Below are positions 8,166-17,350 of a DNA stretch of 64,000 nucleotides, piece by piece (the stretch's first letter is position 1; each line of letters starts with the position of its first letter). Origin of the DNA: Flavobacteriaceae bacterium UBA7302 (GTDB lineage Bacteria; Bacteroidota; Bacteroidia; Flavobacteriales; Flavobacteriaceae); assembly GCA_002471825.1 (NCBI GenBank), contig DKQS01000007.1, positions 62,001 to 126,000 on the forward strand, given 5' to 3'. A model generated the notes under the pieces. That model did not search any database and had not been told where the DNA came from. It was given only the letters and a program-made list of their open reading frames with translations. The position numbers and the translations under genes were made by a program.

Positions 8166-10403
8166 TTAATCAACTCTAAATCTTAGACCACTGTAAAACA
8201 TTCTTCCAAAAATCGGAGCGTATACAATGGTGGTATCAAAATTAGATCCAAAAGGATCATCAGCCGCGACAATCGGATTCAATTGCCTGGTATTGGTGAT
8301 GTTTTCAGCTCCAACATATAACTCAAATCGTTTTGAAAATACCTTGGTAATCTGAGAATTCAACAGTTCAAATCCATTTACAACAGCTGGTAATCGATAC
8401 TGTTGTGGATTCGTATTGGTATTCGGTAACCGTTGCGAACCAATATGATTAAAGGTAACATCAAATCGCCATTGACTTTCGTTTCTTAGTTCTGTTTCAT
8501 ATGATAGGTTGGCAAACCATCTATTTCTTGGCTGCAATGGTTTCTGCAAACGGCCCGAATTATAATCGGTAACCACGTTAAAATATTTATAAGCAGTTCT
8601 CATGTCCAATCCTTTGGCCAAATTGTAATTCACTTCGATTTGAAAACTATCAGCAACGGACCTCCCATCTAAATTATAAAAAGCAATTTGCTGCGGATTC
8701 TCCCAATCAACCACCACTTGATTTTCAAAATCGGTTCTGTAATAGTCAATGGTAAAATCACCCTTGTTGCCAAACAAATTGAATTTCTGCAACCAAGAGG
8801 CTCCGTAATTCCAAGCGATTTCAGGATCTAGTCCATAAATAGAACCATTGGCATTGGTAATATTAATGGCTCTTGAACTCGCAAATAATTGTTGATTTTC
8901 AGCAAATATATTGGCACTTCGAACACCTCTGCCAAAAGAGGTTCTAAAGGTTGCTCCTTCCCAAGGAACGTATCGCAAATGCAATCGCGGAGTTACAAAG
9001 GTTCCGATTAGATTATGATGATCCAATCGGATTCCGGCCGTCAAACTAAAATTATCAAGATTGTCATAGGCATATTCGAAAAACCCGCCAACAGAATTCT
9101 CAATGCGATTGAAATTCTGCGTCAAAACATCCTCATTATAGCTATCATAAGTGAAACTAATTCCAGTTTTGAACTTGTTTCGAGTATCTCCAATAATCGA
9201 ATTGAATAAAAAATTACTGTAAATACTCTCGTGCTGAATGTTGTAATTTCTTAATCCGAAATAAGACTCTTGCTCATGGTTGCTGTAGGCAAACTGAAAT
9301 CCGAAACTTTGAAAGGGCAATTCTGGGAACACATATCCGACCTTGGTTGAAAAATCAAAGCGATTGGTCGCAATTTCACTTCCCCAGGCGTTGGTGGTTC
9401 CTCGATCGGTATTGGTATCAAAATTTATTTCACCAGTTTGTTTGTTATCATTTAGAAATCTAAAATTGATAAAACTCACCCAACCTTTTTCAGGGTTGGT
9501 ATATTGCCAGCGATTCATCACATTGATTTGATTGGCCAGAGGCATATCAAGAAAGTTATCTCCATTGTTGTCAAACTTCTGACCACGATAATCCCCATGC
9601 ACATACAATCCAGTTGACCATTTATCACTCACTTTACGATTGAGATGTGTATTTAATTCCAAACGCCCATTGACATTCGCATAGGCATTTAAAAAGAATG
9701 GATCGTCGCTAAAGGGTTTTACCAATTCGGTATTGATTTGTCCAGAGATACTTTCGAATCCGTTTACCACAGATCCCGCTCCCTTGGAGATTTGAATACT
9801 CTCCACCCAGGTTCCAGGTGTAAATGTGAGTCCGAAAACCTGAGAAGCACCACGGATATTCGGAATATTCTCTTGGGTAATCAACAAATAAGGACTCTTC
9901 AATCCCAACATTTGGATTTGTCTTGTTCCGGTTAATGCATCCGAAAAATTGACATCGATAGACGGATTCGTTTCAAAACTTTCAGCCAGATTACAGCAAG
10001 CAGCTTTCAATAATTCTTCGCTGTTCACTGTAAAAACATTCGCCGTTGTTAAAGAATTCCGCAACGTACTGGTCTTCTTTGATTTGATTTCTATTTCATC
10101 CAATTCATTCTGAGGCATCAAAAAATGATGGATGGTTTTGTTACTTGTAATGATGAGCGTGTCGGTTTTATAACCCAAATAACTCACCACAAGTTTTTTA
10201 TAAGATTCTTTATAAGGGATTTCAAACCAACCTTTTTGATTGGTTACAGCCGAAATATTGGTGTTCAACCAAAAAACGGTGACCCCTTCCATACCTAAAT
10301 TGTCTTTAGGATTGTTTCTGTCCATAATCATTCCCTTCAAGACATCTTGAGCGAACAAGGACGAACTAAATATTAAAAATATATATACAATTGTTTTTTT
10401 CAT
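8166..10403 (-). CDS. TonB-dependent outer-membrane receptor, probable metal uptake
   Basis: 745 residues from the ATG at 10403, which gives a clean signal peptide (MKKTIVYIFLIFSSSLFA); a TTG 15 bases further up is possible but less likely. In order: a carboxypeptidase-like regulatory domain (about 20-105, GMIMDRNNPKDNLGMEGVTV), a plug domain (about 125-230) with the striking AACCNLAESFETNPSIDV, and a 22-strand-type barrel with many aromatic strand ends, finishing in YSGLRFRVD. TonB receptors import scarce ligands with energy from ExbB/ExbD. The Cys-Cys pair in the plug and the neighbouring HMA and HYC_CC_PP genes point to copper or another soft metal. Substrate is inferred, not seen. Confidence 0.9.
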   Translation of the reverse strand: MKKTIVYIFLIFSSSLFAQDVLKGMIMDRNNPKDNLGMEGVTVFWLNTNISAVTNQKGWFEIPYKESYKKLVVSYLGYKTDTLIITSNKTIHHFLMPQNELDEIEIKSKKTSTLRNSLTTANVFTVNSEELLKAACCNLAESFETNPSIDVNFSDALTGTRQIQMLGLKSPYLLITQENIPNIRGASQVFGLTFTPGTWVESIQISKGAGSVVNGFESISGQINTELVKPFSDDPFFLNAYANVNGRLELNTHLNRKVSDKWSTGLYVHGDYRGQKFDNNGDNFLDMPLANQINVMNRWQYTNPEKGWVSFINFRFLNDNKQTGEINFDTNTDRGTTNAWGSEIATNRFDFSTKVGYVFPELPFQSFGFQFAYSNHEQESYFGLRNYNIQHESIYSNFLFNSIIGDTRNKFKTGISFTYDSYNEDVLTQNFNRIENSVGGFFEYAYDNLDNFSLTAGIRLDHHNLIGTFVTPRLHLRYVPWEGATFRTSFGRGVRSANIFAENQQLFASSRAINITNANGSIYGLDPEIAWNYGASWLQKFNLFGNKGDFTIDYYRTDFENQVVVDWENPQQIAFYNLDGRSVADSFQIEVNYNLAKGLDMRTAYKYFNVVTDYNSGRLQKPLQPRNRWFANLSYETELRNESQWRFDVTFNHIGSQRLPNTNTNPQQYRLPAVVNGFELLNSQITKVFSKRFELYVGAENITNTRQLNPIVAADDPFGSNFDTTIVYAPIFGRMFYSGLRFRVD

Positions 10404-10451
10404 TTGATTCAATTTCAATGTTTTAATGAATAATTATTCAATAAAAAATTA

Positions 10452-10482
10452 ACATAAAGAATTACTCAGCAACTCTTTATGT
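10452..10482 (-). terminator. Possible attenuator between the HYC_CC_PP gene and the TonB receptor gene
   Basis: 9-base inverted repeat ACATAAAGA / TCTTTATGT (10452-10460, 10474-10482), 13-base loop; on the minus strand it is followed by TAATTTTTTATT. It could reduce read-through into the receptor gene. Confidence 0.45.
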
Positions 10483-10498
10483 CGTTGAAATCGTTACA

Positions 10499-10894
10499 TC
10501 AAATGAGGTAGGTTTGAAATTCAGATTGAAAATCTAGAGGAATGTCGGGTGGAGGAAAAGCTTTAAACGGAATCTCGTTTTTCTCCAAATAAAAAAACTG
10601 AAACTCTGTAACGGCAAAAATAGCGGTGATGAATAATTGCTCATCGAAAGAAAGCTGATCTACCTTTTGCAACGGCAAAAGATCTTGACCTTCAAAAGTT
10701 ATCTTTTCATCCTTGCAGCAACTTTTTTTCTTTGAAGACTTTGCCATTTGCATTCCACAATCATCAGCTTCTCCAAAAACAGCAATGTCAACTAAAAAGT
10801 CACCACAATAGTGCTTATCTATTGTAAAGCTCAATGTCGAGAAAACAACAAAGAAGGCTAATACTACGGATACTATTTTAGTGAATCGCTTCAT
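10499..10894 (-). CDS. HYC_CC_PP family protein
   Basis: 131 residues with one N-terminal hydrophobic segment (about 5-24, signal peptide or anchor). It carries the three motifs that name the family: HYC at residues 28-30, CC at 59-60 and a Pro run at 114-116 (AFPPPDIP). A further Cys46 lies between. The His/Cys set looks like a metal-binding site. It is the first gene of a group with a TonB receptor and an HMA protein, an arrangement I recognise as common in Flavobacteriia and consistent with metal acquisition or export. No biochemical role is known to me. A -7 box lies directly before its start (10903-10910). Confidence 0.85.
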   Translation of the reverse strand: MKRFTKIVSVVLAFFVVFSTLSFTIDKHYCGDFLVDIAVFGEADDCGMQMAKSSKKKSCCKDEKITFEGQDLLPLQKVDQLSFDEQLFITAIFAVTEFQFFYLEKNEIPFKAFPPPDIPLDFQSEFQTYLI

Positions 10895-10902
10895 TCTGGA
10901 TA

Positions 10903-10910
10903 CAAATTTA
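10903..10910 (-). promoter_or_regulatory. -7 box for the HYC_CC_PP gene
   Basis: TAAATTTG on the minus strand, exact TAnnTTTG. The expected transcription start (about 5-8 bases on) falls within a few bases of the ATG at 10894, so the transcript would be nearly leaderless. Confidence 0.6.
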
Positions 10911-10959
10911 CAACTTACTTCTCAAACATTTTGTTAAAAGAAATTAATCGGATTTGCCG

Positions 10960-10967
10960 TATTTTTG
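10960..10967 (+). promoter_or_regulatory. -7 box for the GAF-domain gene
   Basis: TATTTTTG, exact match, ending 4 bases before the ATG at 10972. It forms a divergent promoter region with the HYC_CC_PP gene; no clear -33 TTG at standard spacing. Confidence 0.6.
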
Positions 10968-10971
10968 CAGT

Positions 10972-11424
10972 ATGAATATCGAGCAGTTACAGTCGGGCAT
11001 TGATCAGATCTTTGCAGACCACCAAAATACTTCCAAGACATTACAGTCCATTTGCGATTATTTAGAGAATCAAATCTCCTATTACGATTGGGTTGGGTTC
11101 TATTTCAGAAATGGCGATAAAGAGGAATTAAAACTAGCAGAGTTTACTGGTGAACCTACAGAGCACACCATCATTCCTTTTGGAAAAGGAATCTGCGGAC
11201 AAGTGGCAGTGAGTAATGAAAACTTTGTAGTACAAGATGTTTCGGAGCAAGACAACTACATTTCTTGCGGTTGGAAAGTAAAATCAGAGATTGTGATTCC
11301 CATTTTTGTGAATGGCAAAAACATTGGTCAGATAGACATTGATTCGCATTCCGTGAATCCTTTTACACCTGAAGACGAAACCCTTCTAGAGTACGTTTGC
11401 CAAAAAGTAAGTGCAATTCTATAG
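10972..11424 (+). CDS. GAF-domain protein, free methionine-R-sulfoxide reductase type
   Basis: 150 residues forming a single GAF domain. The segments GKGICGQVAV and YISCGWKVKSEIVIP followed by IGQIDIDS match the free methionine-(R)-sulfoxide reductase family (fRMsr/MsrC), with Cys75 and Cys99 in the positions of two of its redox cysteines. Such enzymes reduce oxidised free methionine in the cytoplasm using thioredoxin. The ATG at 10972 was chosen because a TTG 18 bases earlier would fall inside the -7 box. It could instead be a GAF sensor without catalysis, but the conserved cysteines favour the enzyme. Confidence 0.82.
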   Translation: MNIEQLQSGIDQIFADHQNTSKTLQSICDYLENQISYYDWVGFYFRNGDKEELKLAEFTGEPTEHTIIPFGKGICGQVAVSNENFVVQDVSEQDNYISCGWKVKSEIVIPIFVNGKNIGQIDIDSHSVNPFTPEDETLLEYVCQKVSAIL

Positions 11425-11461
11425 AATTGTTAATAAACCCACTTTTTGTTAGAAATTTTAA

Positions 11462-11492
11462 TTGTGATTCTTTCTAGGTTTAAGTAGTTTTG
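11462..11492 (+). promoter_or_regulatory. purH promoter
   Basis: TTG (11462-11464), 20-base spacer, TAGTTTTG (11485-11492): a full Bacteroidota -33/-7 pair. No purine riboswitch is visible in the short leader. Confidence 0.7.
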
Positions 11493-11514
11493 CTTGCTTA
11501 TTAATTTACTACAA

Positions 11515-13041
11515 ATGAGCAACATAAAAACAATTAAATCCGCATTAGTTTCTGTATTTCACAAAGATGGTTTAGGGCCAATCGTTCAAAAATTAAATGA
11601 CTTAGGTGTTACCATTTATTCCACAGGTGGAACAGAAAAATTCATCAAAGATTTAGGAATTGATGTCATTGCTGTTGAAGATGTTACTTCTTATCCTTCC
11701 ATTCTAGGCGGACGAGTAAAAACATTACACCCAAAAGTATTTGGCGGGATTTTAAACCGTCAAGATCATGAAGGTGATGTTGCCGAAATGAGCGAATATG
11801 AAATTCCACAGATTGATTTAGTGATTGTGGATTTGTATCCTTTTGAAAAAACAGTTGCTTCCGGTGCTTCGGAACAAGACATTGTAGAAAAAATTGATAT
11901 TGGCGGAATCTCACTCATCCGAGCTGCTGCCAAAAACTTTAAAGACACCTTCATCGTTTCTTCCATGGATCAATACGATGAGTTTTTATCCATTTTAGAA
12001 GAAAGAAATGGCGAAACTTCAATCGAACAACGCAAGAAATTTGCAGCGAAGTCCTTCAACATCTCTTCGCACTATGATACGGCCATCTTCAACTATTTTA
12101 ACGAAGAAGAAGTGGTTTACAAAGCCAGCGAACAAACTTCCAAAACCTTACGATATGGTGAAAACCCACATCAAAAAGGATATTTCTTCGGCGATTTAGA
12201 GGCCATGTTTGACAAACTTCACGGAAAAGAGTTGAGTTACAACAATCTTTTGGATGTGGATGCCGCTGTGAACCTAATGGAAGAATTTCAAGGAGAGGCG
12301 CCTACCTTTGCCATTCTAAAGCATAACAATGCCTGCGGATTGGCACAAAGAGAAACCATTTCTCAAGCCTATGTGGATGCTTTGGCTGGAGATCCAGTTT
12401 CTGCATTTGGCGGAATCTTAATCGCCAATACAAAAATCGATTTGGCTACTGCTGAAGAAATTCACAAATTATTCTGCGAAGTAGTCATTGCACCAAGCTA
12501 TGATGATGATGCTCTTGCTGTCTTGAAAGGAAAAAAGAATCGAATCATTCTTATTCAAAAAGAAGTCGAATTGCCAAAAACCTTGGTGCGCACCAGCTTG
12601 AATGGTTTATTGGTGCAAGACAAAGACTTTATCACCGACAAATTGGATGATTTAAACTATGTAACCAATACCAAGCCTAGCGAGGCTCAGTTAAAAGATT
12701 TATTATTCGCTTCAAAAATCTGTAAAAACACCAAATCCAACACCATTGTTTTGGCCAAGGATGGTCAGCTTTTAGCCAGTGGAACCGGACAAACAAGTCG
12801 TGTGGATGCCTTGAATCAAGCGATTGAAAAAGCCAACAAATTCGGATTCGACTTAATCGGTGCGGTGATGGCCAGTGATGCCTTCTTCCCATTCCCTGAT
12901 TGTGTTGAAATTGCAGACAAAGCTGGCATTACAAGTGTCATCCAACCTGGAGGTTCAATAAAAGACCAATTGACCATCGATTATTGCAACGAAAATGGCG
13001 TGTCAATGGTGACTACAGGAACTAGACATTTTAAGCATTAA
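11515..13041 (+). CDS. purH: Bifunctional AICAR transformylase / IMP cyclohydrolase PurH
   Basis: 508 residues. The N-terminal MGS-like cyclohydrolase domain shows YSTGGTEKFIKDLG and GGRVKTLHPKVFGGIL; the C-terminal transformylase domain shows LRYGENPHQKGYFFG, LKHNNACGLA (the Lys-His of the folate site) and ends SMVTTGTRHFKH. The enzyme does the last two steps of IMP synthesis, using 10-formyl-tetrahydrofolate. The ATG at 11515 fits the family start (MSNIKTIKSALVSVF); the frame runs a further 21 bases upstream to a TTG. It stands alone, between the GAF gene and the rod-shape cluster. Confidence 0.97.
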   Translation: MSNIKTIKSALVSVFHKDGLGPIVQKLNDLGVTIYSTGGTEKFIKDLGIDVIAVEDVTSYPSILGGRVKTLHPKVFGGILNRQDHEGDVAEMSEYEIPQIDLVIVDLYPFEKTVASGASEQDIVEKIDIGGISLIRAAAKNFKDTFIVSSMDQYDEFLSILEERNGETSIEQRKKFAAKSFNISSHYDTAIFNYFNEEEVVYKASEQTSKTLRYGENPHQKGYFFGDLEAMFDKLHGKELSYNNLLDVDAAVNLMEEFQGEAPTFAILKHNNACGLAQRETISQAYVDALAGDPVSAFGGILIANTKIDLATAEEIHKLFCEVVIAPSYDDDALAVLKGKKNRIILIQKEVELPKTLVRTSLNGLLVQDKDFITDKLDDLNYVTNTKPSEAQLKDLLFASKICKNTKSNTIVLAKDGQLLASGTGQTSRVDALNQAIEKANKFGFDLIGAVMASDAFFPFPDCVEIADKAGITSVIQPGGSIKDQLTIDYCNENGVSMVTTGTRHFKH

Positions 13042-13067
13042 AAAGTTCCTAAAAAGATTTAATTTAC

Positions 13068-13075
13068 TAGATTTG
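13068..13075 (+). promoter_or_regulatory. -7 box for mreB operon
   Basis: TAGATTTG, exact match, 35 bases before the mreB start. No convincing -33 TTG at standard distance. Confidence 0.55.
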
Positions 13076-13110
13076 TAAGGATATAAGTTACTCTAATTAC
13101 ACTTTATTTT

Positions 13111-14139
13111 ATGGGCTTTTTTGATTTCATGACAGAAGATATTGCTATCGATTTGGGAACGGCAAATACCCTGATCATCCACAATGGGAAAGTGGTTATC
13201 GATAGTCCTTCCATAGTGGCTCGAAATCGCGCTTCTGGAAAAATCATTGCCATTGGTAAAGAAGCCAATTTGATGCAGGGGAAAACCCATGAAAACATCA
13301 AAACTATTCGTCCATTAAAAGATGGTGTAATTGCTGATTTCCAAGCCTCGGAGGAGATGATCAAAGAATTTGTAAAGCAAATTCCTTCGATCAAAAAGAA
13401 AATCTTCCCACCAGCATTGCGAATGGTAATTTGTATTCCTTCTGGAATTACTGAAGTAGAGAAACGGGCGGTTCGTGATTCTGCAAAACACATGAACGCC
13501 AAAGAAATCTATTTGATCTACGAACCTATGGCTGCGGCGATTGGTGTTGGCATCGACATCATGGAGCCAAAAGGGAACATGATCATTGATATTGGTGGAG
13601 GAACAACAGAAATTGCGGTGATTGCCTTAGGCGGTATTGTATGTGATCAATCGGTAAAAGTTGCGGGTGATTTATTTACGAGTGATATCATGTATTACAT
13701 GCGTACGCAACACAATTTGCATGTCGGAGAACGCACTGCAGAAAAAGTAAAAATCCAAATCGGAGCTGCCACAGAAGATTTAGATGATCCACCAGAAGAA
13801 ATGTTGGTACAAGGTCGAGATCTTTTGAGCGGTAAACCAAAGCAGGTTCAAGTTTCTTACCGTGAAATTGCCAAAGCATTGGATAAATCCATCCTTCGCA
13901 TTGAGGATGCCGTTATGGAAACCTTGTCAAAAACACCACCAGAATTAGCTGCCGATATTTACAATACAGGAATTTATTTAGCTGGAGGTGGTTCGATGTT
14001 AAGAGGACTTGACAAGCGATTATCTCGAAAAACAGACTTGCCAGTATATGTCACCGAAGATCCACTAAGAGCTGTGGTAAGAGGTACAGGTATCGCCTTA
14101 AAAGAATTGAATAAGTATAAGAACGTACTGATGAAATAA
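13111..14139 (+). CDS. mreB: Rod shape-determining protein MreB
   Basis: 342 residues of the actin-like family. Visible nucleotide-site motifs are IDLGTANTLI (phosphate 1, near residue 13), IIDIGGGTTEIAVIALGG (phosphate 2) and GIYLAGGGSMLRGLD (adenosine loop). MreB polymers under the inner membrane guide the cell-wall elongation machine. It starts the cluster mreB-mreC-mreD-mrdA-rodA, all on the same strand with tiny gaps or overlaps. The N-terminus MGFFDFMTEDIAID is the usual Flavobacteriia start. Confidence 0.98.
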   Translation: MGFFDFMTEDIAIDLGTANTLIIHNGKVVIDSPSIVARNRASGKIIAIGKEANLMQGKTHENIKTIRPLKDGVIADFQASEEMIKEFVKQIPSIKKKIFPPALRMVICIPSGITEVEKRAVRDSAKHMNAKEIYLIYEPMAAAIGVGIDIMEPKGNMIIDIGGGTTEIAVIALGGIVCDQSVKVAGDLFTSDIMYYMRTQHNLHVGERTAEKVKIQIGAATEDLDDPPEEMLVQGRDLLSGKPKQVQVSYREIAKALDKSILRIEDAVMETLSKTPPELAADIYNTGIYLAGGGSMLRGLDKRLSRKTDLPVYVTEDPLRAVVRGTGIALKELNKYKNVLMK

Positions 14140-14157
14140 GTACTCTAATCTGTTTTT

Positions 14158-14967
14158 ATGCAGCAAATTGTCTATTTTTTTCAGCGATATAAATACTTTT
14201 TGTTGTTTTTATTTCTAGAGTTCATTTCCTTATCGCTCATTTTTACCAACTTAAATTTTCAGAAAAGTAAGTTTTTAGCTTCGTCCAATTTCTTTGTTGG
14301 TGGCATCTATGAGAAGATCACCAATACAAAAGATTACTTCCGTCTAGACGAAATCAACCAAGCCTTGGTCGAAGAGAACAATAGACTTAAAAATCAATTA
14401 GAAGGAACAGGAGTAACATTGACACAAGACTCCCTAAATACCAATCAAAAATTCACTTACACCAGCGCCAAAATCATCAATAATACCTTTCACACGCAAT
14501 TTAATTTTTTGACGATTGACATTGGTAAACAAATGGGAATCGATTCAGAAATGGCCGTAATCAATGGCAAAGGGGTGATTGGAATTACCGATCATAGTTC
14601 CAATGGTTACACTCGGGTTCAGTCGATTTTAAACAAAAATACGCGCATCAATGCCCGATTGAAAAACACCAATTATTTTGGAACACTCTCTTGGGATGGC
14701 AAAGACTACAATACTGTTCAATTGGTGGATATTCCAAGACAAGCACCCATCAAAGTTGGAGACACCATTGAGACTGGAGGAAAATCGACCATCTTTCCTG
14801 AAGCCATTCCGATCGGAACAGTTGCCAAAGTGAATGAAACCTTGAGTGTAGACAATAAAATTGATGTGAAGCTCTTTAACGACATGAGCAATCTCAAGTA
14901 CATCTATGTGATTAAAAACAGAGATAAAGAAGAAATCCTAAAACTCGAAAACTTAGAAAATGAATAA
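14158..14967 (+). CDS. mreC: Rod shape-determining protein MreC
   Basis: 269 residues: one membrane helix near the N-terminus (about 10-30), a coiled coil (about 60-85, ALVEENNRLKNQLEG), then a periplasmic beta-rich domain with GKGVIGITDHSSNGYTRVQS typical of MreC. MreC links MreB to PBP2 and RodA. It begins 18 bases after mreB and overlaps mreD by 8 bases. Confidence 0.95.
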   Translation: MQQIVYFFQRYKYFLLFLFLEFISLSLIFTNLNFQKSKFLASSNFFVGGIYEKITNTKDYFRLDEINQALVEENNRLKNQLEGTGVTLTQDSLNTNQKFTYTSAKIINNTFHTQFNFLTIDIGKQMGIDSEMAVINGKGVIGITDHSSNGYTRVQSILNKNTRINARLKNTNYFGTLSWDGKDYNTVQLVDIPRQAPIKVGDTIETGGKSTIFPEAIPIGTVAKVNETLSVDNKIDVKLFNDMSNLKYIYVIKNRDKEEILKLENLENE

Positions 14968-15463
14968 AACCTTGTACTTCACATTTTTATTCTTTTTCCT
15001 GTGGGCATTGCAAGTCTTTGTGCTCAATAATATTCTCTTGTTTGGATACGTCAATCCGTATTTGTACATCGCATTCATATTTTTTTATCCCTTGCGGAAA
15101 AACAGATTCAACCTGATTTTCATTAGTTTTTTACTAGGGCTCGGAGTCGATTTATTTTCGAATACTGGCGGAATCCATGCTTTTGCCTCGGTTTTTATTG
15201 CTTATTTCCGCTTGTTCTTTATCAAACTATTTTTTAATAAGCTCGAGGCCGATTACCCATTTTTCAAGTTAAAATCAGAACCCTTCGGAAAAGTTTTCAA
15301 TTTCGTAATCACTTTAACAATACTTCATCATTTTTTGTTATTTGCTTTTGCTAATTTTAGCTTCGGAAATTTATCAGGGGTTTTTCTGAATACATTGTAT
15401 TCAGCTATTTTTACCTTAGTTTTATTCTTTTCGGGATCATACATTTTTACTAAAGATTACTAA
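14960..15463 (+). CDS. mreD: Rod shape-determining protein MreD
   Basis: 167 residues, almost entirely hydrophobic, with about five membrane helices and the segment GLGVDLFSNTGGIHAFASVF, the conserved MreD core. It is an inner-membrane component of the elongasome. Family identity comes from position (between mreC and the PBP2 gene), topology and this core; MreD sequences diverge strongly. Its stop is immediately followed by the next start at 15464. Confidence 0.9.
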   Translation: MNKTLYFTFLFFFLWALQVFVLNNILLFGYVNPYLYIAFIFFYPLRKNRFNLIFISFLLGLGVDLFSNTGGIHAFASVFIAYFRLFFIKLFFNKLEADYPFFKLKSEPFGKVFNFVITLTILHHFLLFAFANFSFGNLSGVFLNTLYSAIFTLVLFFSGSYIFTKDY

Positions 15464-17350
15464 ATGCAACGGAGTCTTTTGCTTTATTTTTTTGTTGGTT
15501 TGACAGGAGTCATCTTCATTGGAAGATTGTTCCAGTTACAGATCATTCGAGGTGCTCAGTACGATGAGATGAACAACGCTACTGTAAAAACGGAATTCGT
15601 TTATCCAGAACGAGGGTATATCTACGATAGAAACGGCAAGTTATTGGTTGCGAATCAAGTATCTTATGATGTGATGGTTCAACCCAATCGGGTAAAGACT
15701 ATAGATACCCTTGAATTTTGCAAGCTTTTAAAGATTGATAAAGAAGAATTTTTGAAGCGATTCAGAAAAGCAGAACGATATGCCACTTACCTACCCTCGG
15801 TATTTCTAAAACAGTTAGCGAAGGAAGATTTTGCCTATCTACAGGAAAAACTTCACAAGTATCAGGGATTCTTTATCCAAAAACGAATCATTCGTAATTA
15901 TCCCATAAAAGCTGCCGCTAACGTTCTTGGTTACATTGGTGAAGTAAATGAAGAAAAAGCCCGAAAGAGCAAATACTACCAGCAAGGAGAACTCGAAGGG
16001 AAAGACGGGGTTGAAAGACAATACGAGCAATTTCTTCGTGGGAAAAAGGGCAAACGCTATCTACGTCGCAATAACTTAAATCGAGTTACTGGAAGCTATA
16101 AAAACGGCATGTACGATACGCTTCCTGTAAACGGAAAAGACCTGAAATTGACCCTAGATATCGAATTACAGCAATATGCCCAAAAGTTGATGAAAGGCAA
16201 AAGAGGCGGAATTGTAGCACTCGAACCTTCTTCTGGTGAAATTTTGGCTCTGGTTACTGCTCCGTCGTACGATCCGAACATGTTGGTTGGAAGACAACGA
16301 TCACGGAACTCGGTCATCTTATTCAAGGACTCAATTAACAAGCCTACCTATGACAGAGGGTTATCGGCCGTTTACCCTCCCGGTTCGCCCTTCAAAATGA
16401 TGAATGCTTTGATTGGTCTCCAAGAGAATGCCATCACTGAATATTCGAGATTTACTTGCTATGGTGGATATCGCTATGGGAATAGAGAACATGAATTTAT
16501 GAGATGTCATTGCGATATCTATGGAAGACCTATTTCACTAAAAACAGCGATTTCAAGATCTTGTAATAGCTATTTCTCAAATACCTACAAACGAATTGTA
16601 GAAAAGGATAACGACCCCAAAGAAGGCTTAAACAATTGGAACAAACATGTAACAAGTTTTGGTCTTGGAAATTACTTGGGATATGACCTGCCTTCGGGAC
16701 AGAAAGGGCTCATTCCCGATGGAAATTACTACGATAGAAGATATCGTTATGCTTGGAATGCTTCAACAAACATATCCAATGCGATTGGTCAAGGGGAAGT
16801 CTTAACGACACCAATTCAGTTGGCCAACTTCACGGCGGCCATTGCCAATAGAGGGTATTTTTACACACCGCATATTGTAAAGGAAATTGACAATAAGAAA
16901 ATCGACAATCCGAAATATACAGTTCCGAAAAGAACAACCATCGACTCAAAACATTTTGAGCCTGTCATTGAAGCCATGCACGAAGTGTTTAAAACGGGAA
17001 CAGGAAAATGGAGTCGCATCAAGGGAATTGAAATTTGCGGTAAAACTGGTACTGCCGAGAACTTTACCCTGGTAAACGGATTTAAAGAACAGCTCGATGA
17101 CCATTCCATTTTAGTGGCCTTTGCTCCTAAGGAGAATCCTAAAATTGCCTTAGCTGTTTTCGTTGAAAATGGAGGTTACGGTTCGACAATTGCAGCTCCT
17201 ATTACAAGTTTGGTGATTGAAAAATACTTGAACGGAGAAATATCTGCCCGAAACAAGTATCGAGAAGAACAAATGCTCAATTTGAGCTTAGAAGAGGTTT
17301 ACCAAAAGCTTCTCCCAAAAATCGAAGACCTTGAGACAAGAGAAGAATAA
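15464..17350 (+). CDS. mrdA: Penicillin-binding protein 2 (peptidoglycan transpeptidase)
   Basis: 628 residues. A signal anchor (about 5-22) is followed by the PBP dimerisation domain (RGYIYDRNGKLLVANQVSYDV) and the transpeptidase domain with the three active-site motifs: SPFK at 308-311 (Ser308 catalytic), SCN at 366-368 and KTG at 527-529. It cross-links glycan strands during side-wall growth and partners RodA, whose gene overlaps its last 20 bases. The first motif is preceded by VYPPGSPFK, as in other PBP2 proteins. This class is a beta-lactam target. Confidence 0.97.
   Translation: MQRSLLLYFFVGLTGVIFIGRLFQLQIIRGAQYDEMNNATVKTEFVYPERGYIYDRNGKLLVANQVSYDVMVQPNRVKTIDTLEFCKLLKIDKEEFLKRFRKAERYATYLPSVFLKQLAKEDFAYLQEKLHKYQGFFIQKRIIRNYPIKAAANVLGYIGEVNEEKARKSKYYQQGELEGKDGVERQYEQFLRGKKGKRYLRRNNLNRVTGSYKNGMYDTLPVNGKDLKLTLDIELQQYAQKLMKGKRGGIVALEPSSGEILALVTAPSYDPNMLVGRQRSRNSVILFKDSINKPTYDRGLSAVYPPGSPFKMMNALIGLQENAITEYSRFTCYGGYRYGNREHEFMRCHCDIYGRPISLKTAISRSCNSYFSNTYKRIVEKDNDPKEGLNNWNKHVTSFGLGNYLGYDLPSGQKGLIPDGNYYDRRYRYAWNASTNISNAIGQGEVLTTPIQLANFTAAIANRGYFYTPHIVKEIDNKKIDNPKYTVPKRTTIDSKHFEPVIEAMHEVFKTGTGKWSRIKGIEICGKTGTAENFTLVNGFKEQLDDHSILVAFAPKENPKIALAVFVENGGYGSTIAAPITSLVIEKYLNGEISARNKYREEQMLNLSLEEVYQKLLPKIEDLETREE

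Noticed and set aside
17331..17350. Apparent frameshift or missing start at rodA
   Set aside because: The frame is intact and a TTG start gives a normal RodA N-terminus; the 20-base overlap with mrdA points to coupling.
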